From: Cyclospora cayetanensis
Taxonomy: Eukaryota > Apicomplexa > Conoidasida > Eucoccidiorida > Eimeriidae
NCBI RefSeq assembly: GCF_002999335.1
Contig: NW_020312112.1
Span: 25,166 to 89,165 of the forward strand
Direction: 5' to 3'
Length of the DNA: 64,000 bases
In this document: positions 31,490 through 43,900 of the stretch, piece after piece
Numbering within the stretch: position 1 is the first letter of the stretch
How the letters are laid out: every line of letters begins with the position of its first letter
Translations under genes and position numbers: made by a program
Notes under the pieces: generated by a model
Database searches by the model: none
Seen by the model: the letters and a program-made list of their open reading frames with translations, nothing else
Told to the model about the DNA's origin: nothing

Positions 31490-34400
31490 TATGCACAAAC
31501 AGAGGTGCACTGGTCACGTATGATGTGGCATGCCACTGATGCGCCGCACAGCAATGCGACTTTGCTTGATGCCCGACACATTAAGCTTTTATGTGCACCA
31601 AAACGCTGAAAACGCAGTACAAAATTGTAGGAAGCATCGTGGATCTGCTTTCTATAAGTAGGGTTCAATGTGGAAGTTCTGAAACATTCAGCAGCTCCCC
31701 GATGGTCACCTCGATGGACTCCACATTGCGGCGAAGAAGAAGCAGTCGTCCTGCAGGTCGAAGAGTCAGAAAACACGGTCTATAAAGCCCAATAAAGCTA
31801 TTTCATTAGCTAAAAATTTTTGTATTTCCGTCTAAAGCTCTTCTATTTCTGATAATTAATGAGTGTACCTTGAAGCAGCGTTGTTCCGCCTAGCGCTACC
31901 AACTAAATTCGTGAAACTGTTTTAAAACGAAAGTGTATGTTTCTGAAAAACCTTCAGTACTATAAAGTTTTGTTTTTTGAGTACCAATGCGTTGTAAACT
32001 TTTCCCCTACAACTTTTTTAGCCTATCGCCTTACCAGTCGATGTTCACGCCCAGTTTTCGTCTTTTGGTACAATGCTATCCATAGCGAAATTAGCTTTGA
32101 AGAGCATAGGAACACATGCAACCAGCCGCAGGTTTACTTTTGAATTTTTTTCGATTATTGGAGTAGTCGATCTTAAAATTTATGCAAGCTTTTCCCTCTA
32201 CCAGTGACAGGTACAGCGTGGCCAACAGCACTTGTACTGGCTGGTGATCCAAGTATATAAGGAAAACTCGAAATGTCGCATAAATTACTTTTACTAGCAT
32301 CTGGTTCTAAGCCATTGTAACTAAGACATCTTCTATTGCGCCACATTTCACCGCTGAGAATCGCCTAGCCTATTCCTACAAAGTGTTGGAATATTGATGA
32401 AATTATTCACTTCTTGTCAGCTTTCTTAGACCACAGTACCACTCAATAAGTTTAGAGTCTTAGGACGAGAGGAACTTGGAAATTTCAAGCAATGCATCAA
32501 CATCCCTGATGATTAGAAATGCATTCACCGTTAGATCGTGAGGGTGTACGCGATAATGTATTTTTATGAGGTATTTTGCGTCTAAATAGAACATTCAGCG
32601 TATTTGAGTCCAGCAAGGATCAACTGTTAAGGGCCTGGAGGTAACTGTGAAGCTTCGTGTGGCGAAGAGTGGTTACCTGGAGTGTGGGCCTATGCAATAA
32701 GGGGACAAGGTTACACCCTTGTAGTTCAGGAACATTTCACAAACTCTCGTAAACTCTCATACTGCCGTGATAGTATGGGTCTGGGCTACTTCACAGAGAT
32801 GCCTTTACTCCACTTGGGTCACGTTCTCGGCGGCGGGCAAAGCCATGGTTTGCCACTTTGTACTACTCTAGTTACATAACCTAGAAGTAGCGGAGTCAAC
32901 ATTTGGTTTAGCCGTTCATATATGATATTTTATCGGCTTAACGTTAGTGCAATACATTGAGAAGCACTTATGTGTGCTCATCTGCCAGACGCCAGGTGAA
33001 ACCAGCTGTTAATGCTTGAATTGCTTGATGCGTGCACCAACGCGCACCCTAGCTCTTCCACTCCACTCATCTAGATATCCTCAGGGGCATGGTCAAGAGA
33101 AGCAGGTAGCGTTTTTGATTAAAAGATAGAGCCGTGGATTAGGTTCATCCTGATTTGGAGTGAGGGGTCTTTCTACGGAAACTGATGTGTTGCATGCCCC
33201 TTCGCCCTAAAAGTGCATTAGCACGGTGCAAAAAACGCCGGCTAGCCCGGTTTATCTCACGCGGATAAGCAGGTGATACAGTGCGCTTCGTAATCTACAG
33301 TTTTAATTTCTTTTACTGCCTTCGTTGACTTCTAAATAGGCTGTAAAGCTTTTCCCTGTACTTTAATTTCTCGGCAGCTGTCAAGCAGGTCCAGTGACTC
33401 AGAGGCTGCTGCTGTACTTCTATTGCGGCGAGTCCATGGTTTTGTATACACAGTTAGAGACACGTTCCTTGCAATAAGGCTACTGAAGTATGGTTTTGTG
33501 GGCACCACATGGCCGCAACTGCTTTGTCGGATTATGTGCACGAGCCAATGAGACGCTAAGCTTAAACCAGCTTTCAAGATACTTAGTTACTCGAAGCATG
33601 AGTGCAAAAGCTGACATTTTGCCTCAGGAAAACGCACGTAGGCACAAAAACACTTAGCTGTAAACTCTACGAGCTTGCAAATATGCGCATTTCATCAATG
33701 CACGCTAAACCGATGCACGAATAGCGCTCTTCAACCACCATAAAGAGGCAAGCATGATTGCTACACTCACCATCTTCGTATCCAATGCGTCGGTACTAGA
33801 AGCGTGACACTACAGTGCTTCGTGCGGATTGCTAATTATTGATACGTGACGTCTTATATGGGGCCTCCACAGCAGGGATTTCAAGCAGCATGATGCAAAA
33901 AGCGTAGCTTAGAAGAGCAACTATGGGACAATTTGTTTGGTATGCAAACAAGCTCTTTTATGCCCCGAACAGAATCTAACATGCAAGCGCCATCAGTCAA
34001 CTGAAGGCAATTCTGCAAAGGAAAACAGGGCTGAAACTTTGAGTTCGAGCGATGTGCATAAGGTGTTGTCCTATGCATATCCGACAAGTCAGGAATCACG
34101 CAGTGGTCGTTCCATGGCACGAGAGGACGACTCTAAAATTGCATCACACATATCTGGTAAGCGCGTTTGTGGACGCCATGTGGGAGGTACTTGCAGATCC
34201 AGTTTTGATGAACTACGAGTTTCTGGCGCGCTCAGAGCTGCGCCGACCTAGAATAGTGCTACCTGAGCCCTTGAGCCCACGCCAATGATCTTGATGTATG
34301 CTATTTTGTACGATCCCAACCCTGGCATACGAGTTTGAGCTTAAGACCCACACTCCTTATGTTCCGCCTTAGATCCTGGATTCACAGAAGTACACACTAG

Positions 34401-37400
34401 CCTACATATTTCTTAACTGTCAGACTCAGTGAGCTTTTGAACTTCACACGCTACAGGTGTGAAGCAGCTGCAGTACGTTATCTAGTGTCACACTCAAGTT
34501 CAAAAGCTGAACGTGTAAGTGCTTTTGCCAAAATTAAGGGCCCGTGGCCAAGAAAATTTTCTCCCGAGCCGTTCAGAGAAACGGTAAGTGTAAACCTTCT
34601 GTCTTTTGATGTATTTGGGGCCAACGAAGGTTTATTTGTTGCTACGAATGTCCACCATCATCAATCCTATACGGCACGAACTGTTATTGCACAAATACCT
34701 TCTTCTGTCTACAGTTGTTTGAATCTGTGGCTTTTCTCGATTGGCCAACAGTGTTAATCACACCCTTTTTGTAGTATTGACCTACTACTGAGAATTCTAA
34801 TATTAAAAGAAAACGAAGACTCCATTGAGCCACAGAACTGGTCTCCTTGGTCCTTGGTTCAAAGAGTCGATGTATAGGCCACAACTACGTCGCTGTGGTT
34901 TTTATTGATTCGTTGAATCTTTTATTTGTGTACGCCTTGGTTTGCAGCTCGCTTACTGAAAAATTATTCACAGTACGCATTTCCTCTTGTAGTGAATTCA
35001 TGACAACAGTAGCCTTCTAAAAGCACATCAGCTAAAGTATGAACCATACGCCCATGCTATTCTGAGCTGCAGGCGCATTGTATTTTAGTGGGGCTATCGC
35101 GACAGTTATCTCCAATATGGTCTTCTTCCCCTTGGAAGCCTTAATAGGTTTAAACTCTCTCACGCTGCTAAAGAACAGGCGACAAGGTACAAAATTAATT
35201 GTTAGTTTAAATCACTCGAGCACAAAATTGTCTCATTGGACGGGTGTCTGGCCTAATGGCTACTGCGTTGATAGAGGCTTGCAAAAGAGTGCATTTCGGC
35301 TCGTAGCAAATAGGAATCAAGCTTCTGTCTATTTGGTGGCTCGCATGTGGCCCTCTGCTATTAACTAGCCATAGCTGCATACGATCGCGCAAGGGTGTGG
35401 CTAGGGTGAAGTCGCTAAAGGTGCACACAAGAATCATCAGGTATACAGCGGTCGATTCAATTTCCCCTCAGTACTTTTGTACCCTGCTGAGCAAAACGTA
35501 TTTCACAATGGCGGCAGCAATTGCGACACAGGATGCCCTTGCGGATTTAAAGCAAAAAGGACAGCAATCCATCACAGATTTATTCAAATGGCTTGCTTCA
35601 CTTTTCACTTCGCGAGAGACGCCGACTGTTGAATGAAGTAGAGCGCTTATTGCGCTTTTATATCACCATCACGTCCATCTGATTCCTTCAGTTTTATCGC
35701 AGTTAATGCATTCGGCTCCCTTATTCTATCGTGGTTGATTCATGGTTACCAACATGACATTAGATGGAAGATCGTACTCAGGGTCACATATCATATTTTC
35801 CACCGCTTTCAAGCGTTTTTTATAAGGGTAACAAGTCCAGCATCCAAGTCGGTTTGGATTTGATGAGTTATTGAAGTGCTAGCCCCTGTATATTTTGCAA
35901 ATAAAGAATGGCATCTTATTAGGGCTCGGCTCCATTCTTTTGACACCAGAGTCAAGAAAGGCGCATAAACGAACGCTTGACCTAGCTTCTTATACTGCTG
36001 GGTAGTGGAGTGGCCGCTGAGACAGGAGCTCATGGGTCAATATATCATTAATACAATAGCCTTAGTCGTCATTCCGCTGCTCCTGATAACAGCAGATATG
36101 ACAGGCCCTGCTGGCAGAATAACCTGGACGTACAAATAGCTCCTTATGTGACATGCGGCCGGCATTGGTCGCATGTTGCTATAAGACGGGCAGTCCGGAT
36201 GGTAGTCAAAATGGTTGTTAGGACTGAGCTCGCGTAAGAGCACCCTCAAGCATTTTCTCACGGCTCATAAAGGCTAACTCGTTGCTTCCCGCACGGCATT
36301 GGAGCTCCCCTCCTCTCAATTGAATAACGTTTTGGAGGGTACTCAGGGTATATCGGACGTAGATGCATCAAAAGGAGGGTCAAGGGATAAAGTGCACCTG
36401 AGTTCCTATTTGCTGAAGGCTATTATTTTGAGTTGCCGCTACTTTCCTTGTTTCACTGCGTATCTTACACGTTATTGTCCCTCAATCTTTTCTCCAATTA
36501 CATAGGCCTCTGATTTAGGTTTATGGGGCCTTTATCTATAGAGGGATCGTAGTAGCCTCCTTAGCACGCTTTGGAAGGTACGTAATACTGAGCAGACGCC
36601 GCTCAAGCGCATGTGTGGTGCTGCCGTAAGGAGAAGCAGCGTACTGGCATGTCTATAGGCTAGGAACAGGTTGTAGCGAGTTAGGCAACTTAACACCGAG
36701 AAGTCCTATGGTAGAACACATCTGCAGAGCAGTGTGACAAATACCACTTCAAATTTTTCGGCGTGTTGAATGAGATTTCCAACAATTGGCAATCTGTCAT
36801 CTACAAAAAAAAACACGACCTACTTTGCGTTAGACTCTTTGAAGTGTAAGGGATTTCTCTCCTAGGAATCCAGATGCCTAAGGCTTGTGCGATAAACCCA
36901 GGTAGTGTGATCGATATGCTAGCCCGCAAAAGCAGCCGATGCGGGAGTGCGTGGTCAGGCAGGCGCCGCTGCAATGAGAATAGTGCCTGCTTCTACCGCC
37001 CTGTACCATTCATGTGCAGGAAAACATCTCGATGCCCGAAAAGGTAGCAGTCTTCTAGCCTGGGAAGCAGTGAACTGGGAGACTGAGGAGGAATAGCTTT
37101 TTGCCTCTCCTATAAGAGTGCAACTAGGTACCCTTGTTCAGTGAATCAGGCTGCTTGGAAGTAGCTAGACTAACATCCAAAATGCTGCGCCAGTGCATTA
37201 AATCTACTTTTGAGGAAAACTGTCTTGCTCGAGCGGCACTAGGAAAATGATGACTCCTTATTGAGTTTCCATTGGCCTGCACCAGCTGTGACCGTTCGCC
37301 TTGTAATCTGCATCGTTTTGGCTGAACACAAGCATGCTTGTACGCAGGAAGATAACGCGCATGAACAGGGTAATAATTTTGTTGAAGAGTGAATTCCCTA

Positions 37401-39406
37401 CCCTGCCTTGCAGATACCTACCTCAAGGCAGCAAGAAACGTTACTAGGTCTATGCTGATCTTAGCTCCCTTCATTCAAGTTATTAAAAGGCTCGAAGGCT
37501 CATCACTATATTATGTTCGACGCTGGTGTGATAGACCGCAGTATAACACTGTTTTTAAAAATGTGCGCAGTCATCGAAAATGGAAGCGAAGCCACATCGC
37601 ACCAACGGTCTCCATTTCAGGAACAAAACCAGCGTACAAAAAATAGACAGGCAGCGGAGATTGTGCACAAGTGATACGCTGGTCAGAGCGTGTTCTTAAG
37701 CAGAGATATCGTTTGCTTTCGCCCTTTCATTGCAACGAAAGGGCGTTGCCCGTTTGTACGCCCATCCTGTGCTGCAGCTAGCATGATTTATTCTTATCAA
37801 ACTTGCAGAAACCCCCAGAGGGAAATTGAATACCAAAGATGACATATCTCAAATGGACAAGGATACAGTCATCAATGTGTCGCACATGAAAGCAAAAGTT
37901 CATTTCTCATCGCTATATCCTGTATTGCTTTGGGCACTTTTAGCTAAGGAGCAGTACCTGAAGTGCTATAACATTATACATTTCTGCGCTACTTAAGATA
38001 GAGAAGCAGTATTGGTCTGGGTCCGCGTCTTCTGTTGGCAATAAGCACGATGGCACTCGCCTGTTGAGTGATCACCAACAAGCGGTGCAAATTGAGTCAG
38101 CCTCAGCTTGACCAGGGATTTGATCCTTTAGTAAATGCATTATCATCCAGGTGGTCTGTTTTGTGTGTGAATATCTAAGGGCCCTTGGAGAGGTGAACAC
38201 AGCGCAGAGCACTTTAGCTAATATGAACGTGCCCCATCGATGAAATTTCCTCTTCTCAGGCTTGGGTCATCAGGTAAATAAAGTCTTTGCGCCTAGTTTT
38301 ATTGTCGTAAGCTGGTGTAAAGTGTCGTAAGGAACGGACACAAGCAGCGCTACAGACCACCTCTCAAATTGTGGGAATTATTACAAGCCCATGAAAACGG
38401 GCAGGAATACCCAAGAATTCATAATAAGAATTTTTCCGTATTTTCGTGTGGCCCATCGGGCAAGCTTTGTGCTTTGGCTAGTTGCCCTTGTGCCATTGTT
38501 TCAGTGCAGAAAAAGCCACGGAACGTTGCGGTCGGAATGGCAATTCTGCGCAAATAATTTTATCGACATCGTTACGCCAAAAGTTCCCTTTGAAGGCAAT
38601 GAACTGAAAAAGGCTTATTCATCTGTGTATATGCTCCATCTGAACTCTTCGGAGGAAAATAATGATACCAGGAACCCGATCTTTGCATGTGGAGTTCGCT
38701 GGCACATATATCCTAGAGGCCACTGGTATTTCCACCCTAGACCATTGCCGGTGGTTCGAGTGCCCCATACTCTCCGCCGTTGACGAAGGCACAAGTGAAT
38801 CGATCGTCTAATGTACCCCGCAACGGCCTTGCATTTAATTGAGTGCACGACTACCGCCAACAGCTGCACACAACTCAGGGGTAGTTTTCGGTGGCTTCCC
38901 ATCAACTCACTGAACCACAATTGTTAAGCGATAACCTGCGCACGTACCTCCAAGCTAACTGAGGATTAGATCCACTTTAAAATCACTTGCATGCTGCACA
39001 ACGCGAAAAAGGTATTCAATGCTTTGATGTGACTCCACTTATGTTACTAATATGCAATGTCTGGTTGCCTCCAGGATAAGAGCTACCGAAGGCAAAGTAC
39101 GACTCCAATTCGCTCGTTATTGAGTATTTGCAGCATTACTGAGTAACTACGATTGTACGGCAACACATTGGAGTCCCATAGTCTCCAATGGGTAGAAAAA
39201 GTCTCTTTGTGCAATGCAGATAAACCATACTCTATGAATCGTGATACCTAAAAAGAGGGGCGTTTTAGATTGTTGTGGAGGATGTGCAGGTGAGGCCTCA
39301 GGTTGGAGGAACAAATCCGGGACAACAAGCAAGGCGGTGAGCATATTGCAAAATACCTAGTCAAAAAGCGTCCAATAATATACAAATTTATGCACCGACA
39401 GCTGTC
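31490..39406. other. Gene-poor block upstream of the PKS
   Basis: Nearly 8 kb with only short, mutually overlapping reading frames. The longest, 38391-38783 (+, 130 residues), has no recognisable motif. No AMP-ligase, ACP or other PKS loading part is visible. The base composition looks more AT-rich and less CAG-rich than the gene-dense ends. Old mobile DNA is possible, but I found no conserved block to show it. Confidence 0.5.
35508..35636 (+). CDS. Possible 42-residue small protein
   Basis: An ATG in a good context (CACAATGGCG) opens a 42-residue frame beginning MAAAIATQDALADLKQ and holding SITDLFKWLASLF, which would form an amphipathic helix. There is no homologue that I recognise and no neighbouring coding sequence. 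The amino-acid use looks more natural than in surrounding frames, but a frame of this length is common by chance. Confidence 0.15.
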   Translation: MAAAIATQDALADLKQKGQQSITDLFKWLASLFTSRETPTVE

Positions 39407-40327
39407 CTAATGTGCTGAAGAACTGGTGGGCAACGAACATCTTGTTGATTCAGGCTTGCTGAAGCGCCTGAGGAATGACTGTTTGATTGCCGACAGGCTT
39501 GAGCCGCGGAGAGGCCTCTCATTCAAGCTCATTGGGAGGCACGAAGCCCCTGAGGGCCGGGAATTGTAGCACTGAGGCAGCTTCGAAGCCGTCTTGGGAC
39601 TGGCTGGAGAGTCACAGGAGTGTCCCCCCATATCTCGCATCGAGTTGGACCGCCCAACAGAGCCCACAGTCTGGCGTTGCTGACCAGGTCGGGCAGGTCT
39701 TTTGATGGATCGAGCTAGTGTGCTCACAGCGGCGCGATCGTAGTCACCCGCGATTGACTGGTCTGTTGTACATTGTTTTGCTTCACTCGTGAGGCAGACA
39801 GTGCCTGTACCAGCCACCGCATTCCGAAGTGCTTCGTCTTGCTGCCCCCCACCACATTCAGGCATTCCAGGTCGAGCAGAACCACCCGATTCTGAATTAC
39901 GCGCTGCAGCTGCGTTACCATACGCCGCGGAAGCAGGACAGCTTGCGTGAGATGTCTGGATGTCGAGCTTGTATGAGCTGGCGACGGTCGCGAAATCAAG
40001 CCACTCTGTTGGGACAGAATCAGGGTTTGCCGTCTCTGCCCTCAATGTGGCAAGTTTATGATGAGGCAAGGCCGCTGAAGTCCCAGCGCAAAAGCGGACC
40101 ATCCGCACTCCCTTGTGCTCTGCTCCCTCGAAGCTGCCATGGCGACCCTTTTCACTGGAGCACGGCTGTAGTATGGCACGATGCTGGCCAGACGACAAGA
40201 GGCATTGTCGAACTTTCTGCATCAATGGGTGGAGCGTGAAGTCATCATTGCTGTCGTACGGCTGCTGCTCTATGGAGTTACCGCTCAAACTCGGCCAACT
40301 ACGCTCAGTACCACCAGATGGTTGGTC
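39407..40327 (-). CDS. Probable last exon of the TOG-domain protein
   Basis: A frame of 306 codons without a convincing start codon begins right after a splice acceptor (CTTTTCAG at 40328-40335) in phase 0. The exon upstream, at 41717-40950, has a phase-0 donor (CAA/GTGCGT) at 40974/40973. Joining the two skips the stop at 40950 and adds this Ser- and Gly-rich, low-complexity tail, which ends in KPESTRCSLPTSSSAH. No domain is recognised; FTLHPLMQKVRQCLLSS could be a helix. The alternative is a separate gene whose first exon I cannot find. The tail may be used only in some transcripts. Confidence 0.45.
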   Translation of the reverse strand, partial: DQPSGGTERSWPSLSGNSIEQQPYDSNDDFTLHPLMQKVRQCLLSSGQHRAILQPCSSEKGRHGSFEGAEHKGVRMVRFCAGTSAALPHHKLATLRAETANPDSVPTEWLDFATVASSYKLDIQTSHASCPASAAYGNAAAARNSESGGSARPGMPECGGGQQDEALRNAVAGTGTVCLTSEAKQCTTDQSIAGDYDRAAVSTLARSIKRPARPGQQRQTVGSVGRSNSMRDMGGHSCDSPASPKTASKLPQCYNSRPSGASCLPMSLNERPLRGSSLSAIKQSFLRRFSKPESTRCSLPTSSSAH

Positions 40328-40949
40328 CTGAAAAGTTCACATACAATGCTGAAGACGTCAGAGGTTTGATGTGCAGGAGCCCTTTATTAGTACCAATAAC
40401 CTGACATGGTGGAGCCGACGACTGCAGTCATGCCTGCAACCAAGACGTGACCGAGGAAATTTACTATGCTCTGGCTCGTGTGGTCTTTTCATGAGGGTAA
40501 ACCTATTTTCATATGGCGGAAATTGTGCACTGGAGTATACAGCTGGAAATTAGGAATGAAGCCGCTGAAGGTCGTATTAGCGTGCAAAACCCTGTGCGCC
40601 TCTCTTGCCTACCGGTGAGGGGTCTAGGCCTCCCCGACGGACAAGTCCACATAGCGCTCTCCCACGCCCCTGGAAAACGCGAAAGAGGAAATTAATCACC
40701 AATTAACGAACGCGTAATGCAATATATTTTACCATATACCATGCCATGTGCCATGGAATGCCTTACACACAATAGACTGGAGTGATGCAGAGACCAGTTC
40801 AAAAGCACACTTGCCCAGATTGTGTGTACTACTCGATTCAAGTATTCAGTTGCATATCCAACGACCGCAGAGAGGCAGTGAGATGGGGGGGAACAGATCA
40901 CAGGAAGACAGCGGCGATCTGTTACACTTATATTAATTTTGAACAAAGG

Positions 40950-43900
40950 CTAGTTGGTGGCAAATTCACGCACTTGGAGCTTAGTCTTTACATCAGTCCA
41001 GGCGTCCTCGGAACTGGAAGACGGCGAATCTACTTGCATCGTACAGTCCTCAGACTGGCACTTGCCTGTTTCTTCCAGATAATTCCGATGAAATGCCAAA
41101 AGCTGCTGGGTATCATACCCTAGTGGCACAGTCGGAATCCCCTCGCACGTGAACGAACGTAGCCCCCTGCATGCCTCCTCTGCTCCTCGTATTTGTGGCA
41201 GGAACCGTCTCTCCTCTGCATGAGGCACAACATTATCTGCTGCCATTTCGCTGTCGCCGTTATCCAAAATGTCGCTGCCGCGAAGCAGCCGCTCCAAACG
41301 CGCAGCTCGTTCTGCCGACTCCGTAATTCCAGCGGCATCCAAATGAATTCGGAGAAGCGTTGGGCTGCAGGGCATCACACATGCCTCACCATGTAACGAG
41401 CCATGGAACGCCCCATCGCGTACCACCCTGTTGCTTTTAGAGGCAATTCTTTTTGTACAGGGAATTACGGCTAAGGGTTTTCCGTACCATAAAGAGACAA
41501 AGGTATACATGAAGAGTTTGGCATATACAAGGAATATCAACTTGTCCCTTTCAAGAGCTGAAAGAGTTGTATCCCTTGTTTCTTCCCCAGCTGCCAGCGC
41601 CTGCCCTTTCGTTTCAGGTTGCAACTGCACCGCTTCCTGCTGCTGTTGGCGCTGTTCTATGCGCAGGTTGGCAGCATGATACGCGCCGTCTAGGCGAGAT
41701 AGCGAGGTTACCACCGTCTGAGATATACACATAACATACAGTGTGCCACAAGCAAACTCTCCGCACAACACTCGAATTGCGACAAAGTGCATCTAGTGTG
41801 CCTGCTGTTCAGTAAAGTATAGGCGGATACGCACACTGATGAGTTCGAGAATGCTCAGCGCCTGCACAACCTTCTGCTGCATCTGAACCTCGGAGAAACC
41901 TGTATCTGACGCTCCCTCCTTGCACTGCACAACAGATGTAGCATGCTTCTCGAGTAGAGGCACAGCTTTCTTGTGGATTTTGCTGACCAGACGCCAGAGG
42001 GTTTCCGTCCGTCCATGCTGCGCCTCTTGCGCTGAACTACCGAGGGCATGAGCGGCTTGTGCGAAGCAGCATTCGGCGATACACGATCTGTCGTGGCAAA
42101 AGGGAGAAACAACGCAGAGGTATGAAGCTCATGAAAGCTCTGAAATATATATATATATATACACGCTATGAGTTGTAGAGAAGACAATGCAAAGGACTAG
42201 GGCTAAGAATGAACCACTCAGCAGGTAAAGCTGCCGAAGGTATCTCAATGGATATATCGCAAGGGATGGCCACAAAGTCACGAGGCGACACAGGGCACTA
42301 AAACAACTCGCAGAACAAAGCAGCTCTGAGGTGAGCGAACGGTTTGGTGTGTGGCTACAGTCGAGAGCTCACAAGACTCGGATATCTCCCTGGAGGATGT
42401 TCCTTCCCAAAACTTGATTAAGCAGAAAGGTCACCAAGTAGCGTACGGCACCAAAGCGTTGATCCATCTGAGTTGGTTAGCAGCACACAAGAGGTCACGA
42501 AAGCGCGTTATATCATGTGTCACCTTCTCGTTTGTTCATGGATTCAGGAAGTGGACGGCATTCCTGCACATGTAGGGCGTACCGCTATCGGGCTCCTGTA
42601 TATGTGATCTTGGTATCTCCCCATGCAGTGTAAGAGGCAACTGCAGCATCGCTGCAGCAATTCCTTGTCCTGAAGCGGTGGCAGGATGCCCTTTTTCAAG
42701 TCAGCAGGTATCGAGGGATGGAGCATATGCGAGCCTTTCTGTTTGGAAGAAGACGTGCTAGGCGTTCTGTAGTGTTGCATTCGGCGACGTGTGATGGCTT
42801 CGGCAAGCAGCAGAACCGAAGCAGCGCCTTGGAAACTTAGACCGGCACTGTGCAAAGTTTCAAAGTGCTGTGGCTCGAAGAAGAAGTCGAGGGCTCTGGT
42901 GATTCCATCGAGCAGGAAGCGAGTACTGAGAGGATGAGCGTTCAGTACTGTGTCTCCTACAGAGGTCAGTTGGATATACTGGCGACCGTTGCGGCGAGAA
43001 TACGGCTGCTCGGAGTGTTGCGGCTGTGTGTGTGCCTCAGACGTTTCCGCAAGTGCTCCTTCACGGGCCTTTCGCGCGGCATCCCATGCTGCTGTCGTCA
43101 CTGCCATTGCTGCTGAGCTGTTAAAATTCGGGGATGCGGAAGTAAGGAGAAAAAGCAAGCAGTGGGCCCCAAAGGTGGCGCGAGGTAGCGAGCGCAACTG
43201 TAGCTCAGCACACCAAGTCTTGAGAGCCGTGAGGCAGCAAAGCTGCTCGATGGAGGCTTTGGTTGTCACGGTGTGCTCATCAGGAGGGCACTCTCCCGAT
43301 GGCTCACTGCGGGGTATAAAGCTTCTCGTCTGCTGCACGATCCCGGCAAAAAGAGACGTGAACGCGGCGTCAAATGCCTGACTCTGCATTCGCAGTTCTC
43401 TGGCAGCTGTAAGCCATCCCTCCAGCGCGCTCGCTTGCCGATGCATCTCCTCGCCCCCCATTTGTAGCAGCGCGTCGGCATGCGCCACTGCATTCGTCAG
43501 TGCTGCTGCAGAGGAGTCCAAAATTTCTGCTTCCACACTTGTCGATTCGGGAGGCATGTCAGACCCTAGGCCACGTATCGGAAGCACAAGGCACCCAGCA
43601 CCCACACCCCGTAGGACTAGGAGGAAAAGAGTGACGACGACAATACTCTAAAACGATTAGAGCCAAACGCCCCCTTATAAAGAATAGAGCCGGTGCACAA
43701 TGCGGAACAGAATTGCTCTGACACTTGTCCCCTCTATTTCCTCTCTCCCCCAGCTCTCCGCTACTTAACTGGCCGTCGCCCCCCTCCCCCCAATGAGACG
43801 CATGTGCGTGCCTAGTAGCTACCTCCCGCTGCTGCTGCGTGAGAGAACATGCTCTTATTCGGCTTACCGAAGTCTTTTCCTGGGTGTTTAGCGTCGCTGA

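Noticed and set aside
38391..38783. A 130-residue + strand frame
   Set aside because: There is no motif, no splice context, and ordinary chance length for this block.
31490..39406. An acyl-CoA ligase or other loading module upstream of the PKS
   Set aside because: I looked for AMP-ligase motifs, KS and ACP blocks on the minus strand and saw none.
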